A stretch of DNA of 24,538 bases, from NCBI GenBank assembly GCA_051881635.1, contig JBJEQG010000031.1, positions 1 to 24,538 of the forward strand, read 5' to 3'. The notes under the pieces were generated by a model. The model did no database searches and was not told the DNA's origin. It worked only from the letters and a program-made list of their open reading frames with translations. Below, piece by piece: positions 7,933-15,348 of the stretch (position 1 is the first letter of the stretch; each line of letters opens with the position of its first letter). The stretch is from JBJEQG01 sp051881635. GTDB lineage: Bacteria > Bacillota > Clostridia > Oscillospirales > Acutalibacteraceae. A program made the translations under genes and the position numbers.

Positions 7933-8625
7933 ATGAGTATGGGAAAAATATTAGTTGTTGACGATGATATAAATATTTGCGAATTGCTGAGGTTGTATAT
8001 CGAAAAAGAGGGTTATGATGTTGTTATTGCCAACGACGGTGGACAGGCGGTTTCTAAATTTAAAGAGGAAAATCCTGATTTGGTTTTGTTGGATATTATG
8101 CTGCCTGTGTTTGACGGGTGGCAGGTTTGCCGTGAAATCCGAAAAACCTCACAATGCCCGATTATCATGCTGACCGCTAAGGGCGAGGTTTTCGACAAGG
8201 TTTTGGGGTTGGAATTGGGAGCTGACGATTATGTTGTTAAGCCCTTTGAAACCAAAGAAATTGTAGCCCGTATTAAAGCAGTTCTTCGCCGTACAGGTGT
8301 TGAACATCATACAGAGGCAATTAAGGAAGTTCGTTTTGATAAATTGGTTATTAACCTGACAAACTATGAGTTGAAGGTTAATGGCGTTCAAATTGATACA
8401 CCACCGAAAGAAATGGAATTGATTTTCCATTTGGCAAGCAACCCGAACAGAGTTTTTACCCGTGACCAGCTTTTGGACGAGGTTTGGGGTTTCGACTATT
8501 ACGGTGATTCCCGCACAGTCGATGTTCATGTTAAACGGCTGAGAGAAAAGTTGGAAGGCGTTTCGGACAAATGGGCATTAAAAACGGTTTGGGGAGTAGG
8601 TTATAAATTTGAAACTAAGGAATAA
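7933..8625 (+). CDS. OmpR-family response regulator
   Basis: A 230-residue two-component response regulator. The receiver domain (about 4-118) has the acidic pocket D10-D12, phospho-acceptor D54 in LVLLDIMLP, T81 in IIMLTAKG and K103 in DDYVVKPF. The C-terminal winged helix (about 130-228) ends with the OmpR/PhoB recognition region SRTVDVHVKRLREKL and VWGVGYKFE. Its partner is the histidine kinase that starts inside its last codons. The ribosome binding site (AAAGGT, 7915-7920) is a little distant from the ATG. An alternative ATG lies two codons in. An HtrA-type protease in the same operon suggests control of an envelope or secretion stress response, as for CssRS in Bacillus; that is inference. 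Confidence 0.93.
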   Translation: MSMGKILVVDDDINICELLRLYIEKEGYDVVIANDGGQAVSKFKEENPDLVLLDIMLPVFDGWQVCREIRKTSQCPIIMLTAKGEVFDKVLGLELGADDYVVKPFETKEIVARIKAVLRRTGVEHHTEAIKEVRFDKLVINLTNYELKVNGVQIDTPPKEMELIFHLASNPNRVFTRDQLLDEVWGFDYYGDSRTVDVHVKRLREKLEGVSDKWALKTVWGVGYKFETKE

Positions 8626-10117
8626 AATTTATTTGAAAGGTTCTTTGTTCCGAAAGTACATGAATGTCAGTGTTTTAATCATAATACTGAGTTTTTTGCT
8701 CTTGGGAACAATACTAATGGTTACCATTATTCAATATTGGGACAATACTCAAAGAAATGCATTGGATAAAAATACAATATCCGTAGCCGATTTTATCGGA
8801 AAAAATGTGCTGATGAGCGGTGCAGATGACAGTATAACACTATATTATGATAATAATTCAAAAAAGTTGGAAGAAACTTTGACAATACTGTCGCAGAATA
8901 TAGACAGCGATATTTTTGTTACGGATTTGTCAGGTCATGTTATTCTTAGCAATCAGGGTTCTGCGTATATATCAAAATCTGTTGTACTTGACCAAAAGAT
9001 TATAGATGAAGTTATTTCATCGCACTATTATTTCGCACAAAGCACCTTAAATGATATTTATCAGAATTCCATGTATATTTCGGCACGACCGATTTATTAT
9101 TTCAATTCTTCCATAATTGTCGGAATTGCCTTTGTGACCAGCGATGCATCACAGGGTAATGCTTTTATGGAAATTATGCTGAGGGTTTTTGCATTGTCGG
9201 CGATTGCCGCCCTGACGGTATCATTATTGACGATTGCCCTTTGTTCGTATAATATGGTTAAGCCTTTGCGTCAAATGGCAGATGCTGCCCGTAAATTTGG
9301 TAAAGGTGATTTCAGTGTGCGTGTCAGTGAGAGCTATAATGATGAAGTCGGAGATTTGGCGGTTGCGTTTAATAATATGGCAAAGTCTTTGGAAGATTCG
9401 GAAAATGTGCGCAAGAGTTTTGTTGCAAATGTATCGCATGAATTAAAAACGCCGATGACAACAATAGCAGGCTTTATTGACGGCATTTTGGACGGAACAA
9501 TTCCACCTGAAAAGCAAAATTATTACTTGTCCATTGTTTCTGAGGAGGTTCGCCGTTTGTCCCGTTTGGTGCGTTCAATGCTGGACTTGTCACGCATTGA
9601 CAGCGGTGAAATGCGGTTGAACTATCAGCAATTTGATATTATATCCACACTTGTGACGATTTTGCTGACTTTTGAACAGGAAATTGACAAGCACCATTTT
9701 GAAATTCGTGGATTGGACAATGCAAGGGCAGTTACAGTTTATGGTGACCCCGATTTGATTCATCAGGTGATTTATAATTTGGTTGAAAATGCCGTAAAAT
9801 TCACAAATGAAAACGGATATATCGAATTTCAGGTTGAAGATTGGGCAGACAGAACTACATTTGCAATCAAAAACAGCGGTAAAGGTGTTGACCCAAAGGA
9901 ATTGTCCCTGATTTTTGACCGCTTTTATAAAACGGATAAATCCCGCAGTAAAGACAAAAAAGGTCTGGGTTTGGGACTTTATTTGGTACGGACAATTATT
10001 CGCCTGCATGGCGGGGATATTACGGCAGACAGCGAACTGAATCAATATTGTCGTTTTTCTTTCTTTATACCCAAAAAACAAAGTGAAAGTCATAAAAAGC
10101 CCAAAGGTAAGGAATGA
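8609..10117 (+). CDS. Membrane sensor histidine kinase
   Basis: A 502-residue sensor kinase. Helix 1 lies at about 20-43, an outside sensor region at about 44-188 with PDC/Cache-like features (FVTDLSGHVILSNQG), helix 2 at about 190-213, and a HAMP linker from M216 to about 265. The HisKA H-box SHELKTPMT has H277. The HATPase_c domain has the N-box around N394 and a G-box KGLGLGLYLV followed by the end of the domain. The TTG start overlaps the regulator gene by 17 bases and has GGAGTAGG eight bases upstream. An ATG at codon 18 lacks a comparable site. It probably phosphorylates the regulator encoded before it. The signal is unknown; the next gene (protease) points to misfolded exported protein or envelope damage. 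Confidence 0.92.
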   Translation: MKLRNKIYLKGSLFRKYMNVSVLIIILSFLLLGTILMVTIIQYWDNTQRNALDKNTISVADFIGKNVLMSGADDSITLYYDNNSKKLEETLTILSQNIDSDIFVTDLSGHVILSNQGSAYISKSVVLDQKIIDEVISSHYYFAQSTLNDIYQNSMYISARPIYYFNSSIIVGIAFVTSDASQGNAFMEIMLRVFALSAIAALTVSLLTIALCSYNMVKPLRQMADAARKFGKGDFSVRVSESYNDEVGDLAVAFNNMAKSLEDSENVRKSFVANVSHELKTPMTTIAGFIDGILDGTIPPEKQNYYLSIVSEEVRRLSRLVRSMLDLSRIDSGEMRLNYQQFDIISTLVTILLTFEQEIDKHHFEIRGLDNARAVTVYGDPDLIHQVIYNLVENAVKFTNENGYIEFQVEDWADRTTFAIKNSGKGVDPKELSLIFDRFYKTDKSRSKDKKGLGLGLYLVRTIIRLHGGDITADSELNQYCRFSFFIPKKQSESHKKPKGKE

Positions 10118-10131
10118 TGGGAGGAGAGTTT

Positions 10132-11832
10132 ATGTCAGATGAATTTGAACTAAATAAATCTGAAAAAATAGAAAATACCGAACAACAGACGGCAAATACA
10201 GAGAACGGTTTGCCAAATTTAAATGAAACACAAGACGGGGAAAATCCGCTTTCATCTATTTCAGAGCCTATTGCCGAGCCTCATGAGGCGGAACAGCCGC
10301 AGCCTTTTAGTGAAGAACATAACAATACCGTTTATCCCTTTTTTGGAACGACTGAGCCTCGTGTGGACGAAAATACTCCCATTGAACAACCTATGTTTGG
10401 TCAGGAGGAAAACATTCAAAATTTCAGAAATCCATATATAAATAATCCAATGAGGAATTTTCCGCAACCGCCGTTTTATTCGCCAGTGCCGCCACAAAAC
10501 GGCTATTCGCAGCAACCCTATGGAAATTATAACGGCTATAATATGCCACCCGTCCCGCCGCAGCAAAATGTACCAATGTATAATATGAATGGTATGTATG
10601 GCCCTTATATGCCTGTGGACAGCAATACACCGACAAAGAAAAAACATACGGGTTTAAAGATTTTTGCCTTTTGCGGAACATTGGTTGTTACAGCGGCTTT
10701 GGTTGCCGGTGTTGTCTATATTCTTTTCCAAAGCGACAACAATGTTTTATCCATACCTGACGGTTCATCTACACCGTCACAGGTCAGCTCGATTTATCAG
10801 GGCAGTACGGATTTGGAATCCGCCCCTGATGTGAGTGCCGATATTAACGGTCCGCAAATTTCAACACAAAGCACACCGGAAACCGAAACAAAAACTCCTG
10901 CAATTACCGCCTATCAAAGTGCCTCTCCGAGCGTTGTCGGTATTACTTCCTATCAGGCAGGCAGTGATGTTACCATTACACAGGACGGTCAGGGGTCCGG
11001 TATTGTATTGACGGAGAACGGCTATATTGCCACTAATAGCCATGTTGTTAATGACTCAAAAAACACAGGCGTTATGGTTACACTTTCGGACGGCAATCAG
11101 TATTTAGGAACAATTATCGGCGTTGACACCAAAACGGATATTGCGGTAATAAAGATTGATGCCAAAGATTTGACAGCGGCAACCTTTGCTGATTCAAATC
11201 ATTTGATTATTGGACAGGCTGCCTATGCAATCGGCAATCCGGGCGGTTTGGAATTTTCAAACTCGTTGACGCAGGGAACTATTTCAGCTTTGGAGCGTTC
11301 ACTTTCATCTAATGGTTATGTGCGTTATATTCAAACAGACGCTGCCATAAATCCGGGTAATTCGGGCGGTGCTTTGATTAACGAATACGGTCAGGTTATC
11401 GGTATGAATACCGCCAAAATTGTCGGTACGGACTATGAGGGCATGGGTTTTGCAATTCCCAGCAATCAGGTTTTGGAAATTGTAAATAAACTGATCAAGT
11501 ACGGTTATGTTAATGACCGTGCAACTTTGGCTATCGAGGGTAAAACCTGTTCATTGTACACCTCAAAAACCACAGGCGTACCGCAAGGTATGATTTTAAC
11601 GAATATTAAGACTGAAAGTCCTTTATTCAAAACAAGTGCAATTACAGGAGATATTATTATTCAAATTGACGATACAAAGATTACTTCGGCAGTAGATGTT
11701 ATTGATACATTGAAGAATTATAAACCGAATGACCAAATTACAATTAAACTCTATCGTACAAGGGAAAACAGTCCGACAGGAGCTTATGAATATGATTTGA
11801 CAATAAATTTAATCTCCGAAACAAACGATTAA
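10132..11832 (+). CDS. HtrA/DegP-type serine protease, membrane-anchored
   Basis: A 566-residue protease that cleaves or holds misfolded proteins outside the membrane. The first 170 or so residues are predicted cytoplasmic. They are acidic at first, then rich in Pro, Asn, Gln and Tyr (PPVPPQQNVPMYNMNGMYG). One helix lies at about 175-198, followed by a Ser/Thr-rich linker. The trypsin-like domain carries the triad H304 (NSHVV), D336 (KTDIAVI) and S411 (GNSGGAL). One PDZ domain ends the protein. The ATG at 10132 has GGGAGGAG just upstream; an ATG at 10114 overlaps the kinase stop but has no such site. It is third in the operon with the two-component pair. The N-terminal cytoplasmic region is longer than in B. 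subtilis HtrA, which also has a shorter tail of this kind. Confidence 0.93.
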   Translation: MSDEFELNKSEKIENTEQQTANTENGLPNLNETQDGENPLSSISEPIAEPHEAEQPQPFSEEHNNTVYPFFGTTEPRVDENTPIEQPMFGQEENIQNFRNPYINNPMRNFPQPPFYSPVPPQNGYSQQPYGNYNGYNMPPVPPQQNVPMYNMNGMYGPYMPVDSNTPTKKKHTGLKIFAFCGTLVVTAALVAGVVYILFQSDNNVLSIPDGSSTPSQVSSIYQGSTDLESAPDVSADINGPQISTQSTPETETKTPAITAYQSASPSVVGITSYQAGSDVTITQDGQGSGIVLTENGYIATNSHVVNDSKNTGVMVTLSDGNQYLGTIIGVDTKTDIAVIKIDAKDLTAATFADSNHLIIGQAAYAIGNPGGLEFSNSLTQGTISALERSLSSNGYVRYIQTDAAINPGNSGGALINEYGQVIGMNTAKIVGTDYEGMGFAIPSNQVLEIVNKLIKYGYVNDRATLAIEGKTCSLYTSKTTGVPQGMILTNIKTESPLFKTSAITGDIIIQIDDTKITSAVDVIDTLKNYKPNDQITIKLYRTRENSPTGAYEYDLTINLISETND

Positions 11833-11836
11833 AAAC

Positions 11837-11874
11837 AGCCCCCTTATCTATTCGGAAAAATAGATAAGGGGGCT
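11837..11874. terminator. Bidirectional terminator between htrA-like and propeller genes
   Basis: A 16-bp perfect inverted repeat (arms 11837-11852 and 11859-11874, core GCCCCCTTATCTATT) with a 6-base loop sits between convergent genes ending at 11832 and 11886. On the minus strand the tail is a run of T (from AAAAA at 11831-11835), so termination should be strongest there. Confidence 0.85.
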
Positions 11875-11885
11875 TGTGTTTGAAA

Positions 11886-13067
11886 TTAGTACAAAACCAA
11901 AGTTTGGTTTTTGATTTCGCAGTTACATTCGTAGCTTTCGGAAAGGTCGCTTTGAGTATCATAGATAGAATAGATACTTTGTGGCGGCTGATTTGGTTCC
12001 TGAACGGTTTTGTTTGCAATTATAAAACGGTCTTCAATACAAGTGACAAACTTGCCGAGAGCATTGTCGTATGTGGCGTTAATATCGCTGTTTAATATAC
12101 CTTTAACATGGATTTTGCCGTTGCCGATTGGGCAAATCAAATGAATTTTACCTGTTTCCTGTTCGATACAGTAAAAATCACGGCTGCTTTCGGGCGGGTC
12201 AAGGCTGACGGACGGTGTCAGTTCACCGCTGTTTTTGTTATAGGCACAAAGGCGTTCCATGCCGGTTTTGAATTGCTTAACTTTCAGATAAACATTTCCG
12301 TCACTCATACCGCAATAACGGACAGAGCCTTTAATATCGGCACTTGCAATACTTTTGAAAGTAATTTCGCTGCAACCACATTCAATTTCCGCAAGAGCGG
12401 TGCTGAGTGTACAGAGCCATATATTATCACGAATATCAGCACTTATCCAACGCTTTTCCCGATAATAATGTTCTTTGACTTCTTCATCAGAAAATGGGTC
12501 AAGAAGAATGAGTTGACGCTCGCCGTTGGATTCAATAATTTTTATATCGTCACAGCTCAATTTTGCAAGCATAGGACCTTTGACAAAATATTTTTTGTTG
12601 GTGCGGAGATTGTATGTATAGCATAAACGGTCACAACCGGTTGCCTGCTTATATTTCTTGAAAACATCGGCATTCTGTTCGTCTGCCGCCATATAGATGA
12701 TCAGGTGTTCATCGTCTAACGGTTTGCACTCGGAAAATGCACCTGTGCAGACGATTTTGCGGCGGTTTAATTCCATACCGCTTTGTTTGTCCACTTCAAT
12801 AAGCCAAAGGCTGTTGCTGCCGTTTTCCAAAATAATAATAATTGAATTTGTCAAAGCAAAAATATGCTGTATGAAAGTGGGGTCTTGGAGTGTATAATTA
12901 CTGATAAGGCGTTCACGCCGTGAGGCTCGGTTATACTCCAAAAGATAAAGGCTGTTTTGACCGTCCTCGTTATGTTTTTCCTCTGAATAGTAGATAAAGG
13001 CATCATTGATTTCAAAAATTTCAATGCTGCGTTGTGCGAAAAGATTTCTGATGTCTACAACGACCAT
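11886..13067 (-). CDS. Uncharacterised propeller-like protein, predicted cytosolic
   Basis: A 393-residue protein I do not recognise. It has no signal peptide or membrane helix. It consists almost wholly of short beta-type segments with repeats of the form hydrophobic strand, turn, YNxxSGE or LRTNKK-like loop (LYLLEYNRASRRERL, LCYTYNLRTNKKYF, LCAYNKNSGEL). That pattern suggests a beta-propeller like WD40 or DUF5050 proteins. Cysteine is fairly frequent (ECGCSEI, YECNCEI). The ATG has AGCAGG upstream. It lies 46 bases after a membrane-anchored protein with a similar repeat style, probably in one operon, so the two may be an inside/outside pair or paralogues. No function is claimed. Confidence 0.7.
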   Translation of the reverse strand: MVVVDIRNLFAQRSIEIFEINDAFIYYSEEKHNEDGQNSLYLLEYNRASRRERLISNYTLQDPTFIQHIFALTNSIIIILENGSNSLWLIEVDKQSGMELNRRKIVCTGAFSECKPLDDEHLIIYMAADEQNADVFKKYKQATGCDRLCYTYNLRTNKKYFVKGPMLAKLSCDDIKIIESNGERQLILLDPFSDEEVKEHYYREKRWISADIRDNIWLCTLSTALAEIECGCSEITFKSIASADIKGSVRYCGMSDGNVYLKVKQFKTGMERLCAYNKNSGELTPSVSLDPPESSRDFYCIEQETGKIHLICPIGNGKIHVKGILNSDINATYDNALGKFVTCIEDRFIIANKTVQEPNQPPQSIYSIYDTQSDLSESYECNCEIKNQTLVLY

Positions 13068-13113
13068 TTTTTATACCTGCTTTCTTTGTGATTTTGAATA
13101 CTAATATATAAAT

Positions 13114-14283
13114 TTAAATTTGATGTGTACCTGAACCGTCTAAATTAACACACATGATATTTAATGTACTGCTGTCACGATAGTATATTTTTCCGCCGGC
13201 ACAACAGGGGGAAAGAACACCTTTGTCTTTTACAAGTTCTGTTTTGTTGCTTTTCATATCAATGCGGTAAAGAGCGTTATTTGCATAAGTGGTATAATAG
13301 ATATAATGACCATAAACGGTAAATGACTGACAATCTGAACCGCCGATATATTTAGGAGTACAATAATCCAAAGTCATGGAAACAATATGAAAATCGTTGC
13401 CCTGCTCAATAAAATATACTGTACGGTCAGAAATCGTCAAAGTGTAAGGTTCAATGTCCTTGCTGTTTTTGCTGTTCTTTACGGTATATTTATTTTGTAA
13501 GTCTTTGAGGGAAACATACTTAAAGAAATTACCATAGGTTTGTGTGTTGTAGCCGTAATAATAAATACAGTTGTTCAGAAGATAAGCGGACAGAATACAG
13601 GAATTGTTTTCAACAACAATATTTTGCTTTTTTTGAGTTTCCAAATTATACATATAAACAGCTCCACGATTTGGGAGTGTGGGACTGTTGTTTTCAATAT
13701 AATATAAAACATTGTCTTGTACAAAAATGTAGGAAATTGTACTTTGCTGAATAAGAGTTTGAAGTTCCGAACCGTTTGTACGCATGGAACAGACAGACTG
13801 AGCAACATTTTCGTATGTTATGAAATAAATGCGGCCATTCGCATAAGTTAACCCAAAAGCATACTTTTCATAAATGACAGTATCATTACCGTTTGTTTCC
13901 AATCGGTGGATATAACCGTTGGAGTCTGTATAATAAACATTGCCGCTGTCGTCCTCAGTTGCCAATCCGCCATTATTAAGATTGGCAAATTTAAGGCTGT
14001 CATAAGAAGGTGTTGTATCGGGTTGGGAAACAGTTGATAGGCTTTGCAACATCGGGGGAACAACCATATTCGCAACAAAAGCCAACACCAATACAGCAAT
14101 AATTACAATTCCCGCAATAAGAGAACGCTTTTTCTTTTTTTCTGAGTATTTGTCTGCCGATGCGGAAAGCGTGGGGGAAACTTTGGGAGTTTCCTCAACG
14201 GCGGCTGAAAGCAAAGAAGCACCGCAATGGGGACATTCAAAAGATTGATTTGAAATTTCCGAGCCGCATTTTCTGCAAATCAT
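13114..14283 (-). CDS. Zinc-ribbon, membrane-anchored DUF5050-like propeller protein
   Basis: A 389-residue protein with a clear layout. The N-terminal zinc ribbon (C3, C6, C17, C20; CRKCG and CPHCG) comes first, then a Ser/Pro-rich linker and a lysine-rich stop (about 48-53). One helix follows at about 54-76, then an outside domain of about 310 residues. That domain repeats the pattern NGxIYYxxxxxxxxLYRIxxDGS (IYFITYENVAQSVCSMRTNG, IYYTTYANNALYRIDM), typical of DUF5050 and TolB-like propellers. The ATG at 14283 has GGAGG eight bases away. The frame is open further (to 14460), but that part crosses the promoter. It is first in an operon with the cytosolic propeller-like gene. The function is unknown; binding a cell-wall or extracellular ligand is a guess. 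Confidence 0.8.
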   Translation of the reverse strand: MICRKCGSEISNQSFECPHCGASLLSAAVEETPKVSPTLSASADKYSEKKKKRSLIAGIVIIAVLVLAFVANMVVPPMLQSLSTVSQPDTTPSYDSLKFANLNNGGLATEDDSGNVYYTDSNGYIHRLETNGNDTVIYEKYAFGLTYANGRIYFITYENVAQSVCSMRTNGSELQTLIQQSTISYIFVQDNVLYYIENNSPTLPNRGAVYMYNLETQKKQNIVVENNSCILSAYLLNNCIYYYGYNTQTYGNFFKYVSLKDLQNKYTVKNSKNSKDIEPYTLTISDRTVYFIEQGNDFHIVSMTLDYCTPKYIGGSDCQSFTVYGHYIYYTTYANNALYRIDMKSNKTELVKDKGVLSPCCAGGKIYYRDSSTLNIMCVNLDGSGTHQI

Positions 14284-14319
14284 AATTATCCTCCATATAT
14301 ATGTAACTTTCCAAATTAA

Positions 14320-14348
14320 AGTATAGGAGAAATAACCGCATTTGTCAA
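14320..14348 (-). promoter_or_regulatory. Sigma-A promoter of the zinc-ribbon/propeller operon
   Basis: On the minus strand, consensus -35 TTGACA (14343-14348), 17-bp spacer, -10 TATACT (14320-14325), about 37 bases upstream of the start codon. Confidence 0.8.
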
Positions 14349-14446
14349 TCAAATAGAGAAGATTAAGAACTAAAAAAATTTCAAAAAATTTTACGGCAAA
14401 TTTCGTGTGTTTACACAAATAAAAAATAGAAAGTCTGTAAAAAATA

Positions 14447-14475
14447 TTGCGTGTGTTCATTTTTCAGTATATAAT
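14447..14475 (+). promoter_or_regulatory. Promoter of the 225-residue cysteine-pair gene
   Basis: A -35 TTGCGT (14447-14452), 17-bp spacer and -10 TATAAT (14470-14475). It is divergent from the promoter at 14320-14348, with about 100 bases between the two -35 boxes. Confidence 0.7.
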
Positions 14476-14514
14476 GAATATAAAAATGGAGAATTTCGGA
14501 GGGAAAACATATTT

Positions 14515-15192
14515 ATGGAATTTTACAGAGTGGCTTTAAGAGGTCTGAAAAAACTGTATGAAACAGTGGAAATGACAGAGCAGAAAGAACAGATTGAAAG
14601 AACACTTGCAATAGAGGACGAAAAGAAAAGTGCCCGTATATTCAGAGAACTTGTAGAGGGTAAAGCGAATCTTACAAAGCAATCAGTCGTTGTGGGCAGT
14701 GTTCCGGCAGTAACCGAGATTTCCAAACAGTGGATTGATAATTTAATCGGTGCGTTGATTTCAATGGCTTATGAATTGTCAGGAGCTATATTGAATGGTA
14801 ATGAGCATATATTTAATTTAGAGTTTATACGCAAAAATTTTGGACGAACCGTTCAAATGATTAACGGTACAGAGTGCGAAAATTGCGGACACCGTCAAAT
14901 TTCCCTCTTTGATGTTGACGGCTTTGTTTTGCCGAGTGTTATTACAAACGGTTTGGTGCAGGGATTGGAACAGGGTTCGGTTGATTCTTTTGTAGAGGAT
15001 ATTATTTATATGCGTGCAGACGGAATTGAAAAACAGCGTAACATTGTTAAGGACATGGTTTTGTCGAGCGGCATACCGTTATCCCATAGCTATAATCCCC
15101 GTGCTTATTGTTTGATGTGCGGCGGAAACCGTATTAAAGAATGTCGTTTTTTGAAAAGTGTTCGTAAAAATAACTTTATTCCGTTAGGATAA
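14515..15192 (+). CDS. Uncharacterised protein with two CxxC motifs
   Basis: A 225-residue protein I do not recognise. The N-terminal 50 residues are charged and likely helical (LKKLYETVEMTEQKEQIERT). The middle is more hydrophobic (IDNLIGALISMAYELSGAI) but not clearly a membrane helix. It has C121-x2-C124 followed by G and H126 (CENCGHR), and later C199-x2-C202 (CLMCGG) plus C210. Together these could form a zinc-binding site that brings two parts of the chain together. The ATG at 14515 has GGAGGG 11 bases upstream; the frame extends to 14407 but that part covers the promoter. It is a single gene between its own promoter and that of secA. Its role is unknown. Confidence 0.75.
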   Translation: MEFYRVALRGLKKLYETVEMTEQKEQIERTLAIEDEKKSARIFRELVEGKANLTKQSVVVGSVPAVTEISKQWIDNLIGALISMAYELSGAILNGNEHIFNLEFIRKNFGRTVQMINGTECENCGHRQISLFDVDGFVLPSVITNGLVQGLEQGSVDSFVEDIIYMRADGIEKQRNIVKDMVLSSGIPLSHSYNPRAYCLMCGGNRIKECRFLKSVRKNNFIPLG

Positions 15193-15221
15193 AAATATTT
15201 AACGGAAAATTCCGAAAATAC

Positions 15222-15250
15222 ATGACTTTTTTTGATGGATATGTTATACT
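15222..15250 (+). promoter_or_regulatory. Extended -10 promoter of secA
   Basis: A -35-like ATGACT (15222-15227), 17-bp spacer, then TGT with -10 TATACT (15245-15250). The leader would be about 90 bases, A/T-rich. It includes a two-codon ATG-AGG-TGA frame (15335-15343) that overlaps the ribosome binding site. Confidence 0.65.
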
Positions 15251-15348
15251 GTTACAAATATGGTTTTTGCAAAAAACATTAAAGCATATACCATAAAAAA
15301 ATCTAATGATAAAGATTTTGTTTTTGAATACATAATGAGGTGAGTTGA

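Noticed and set aside
9590..10093. A 167-codon minus-strand frame inside the histidine kinase gene
   Set aside because: It covers the conserved catalytic part of the kinase and shows no recognisable motif or start signal.
10420..10620. Possible tandem DNA repeats in the start of the htrA-like gene
   Set aside because: The Pro/Asn/Tyr/Gln bias is at the protein level; I see no regular DNA repeat unit, so this is low complexity rather than a true repeat.
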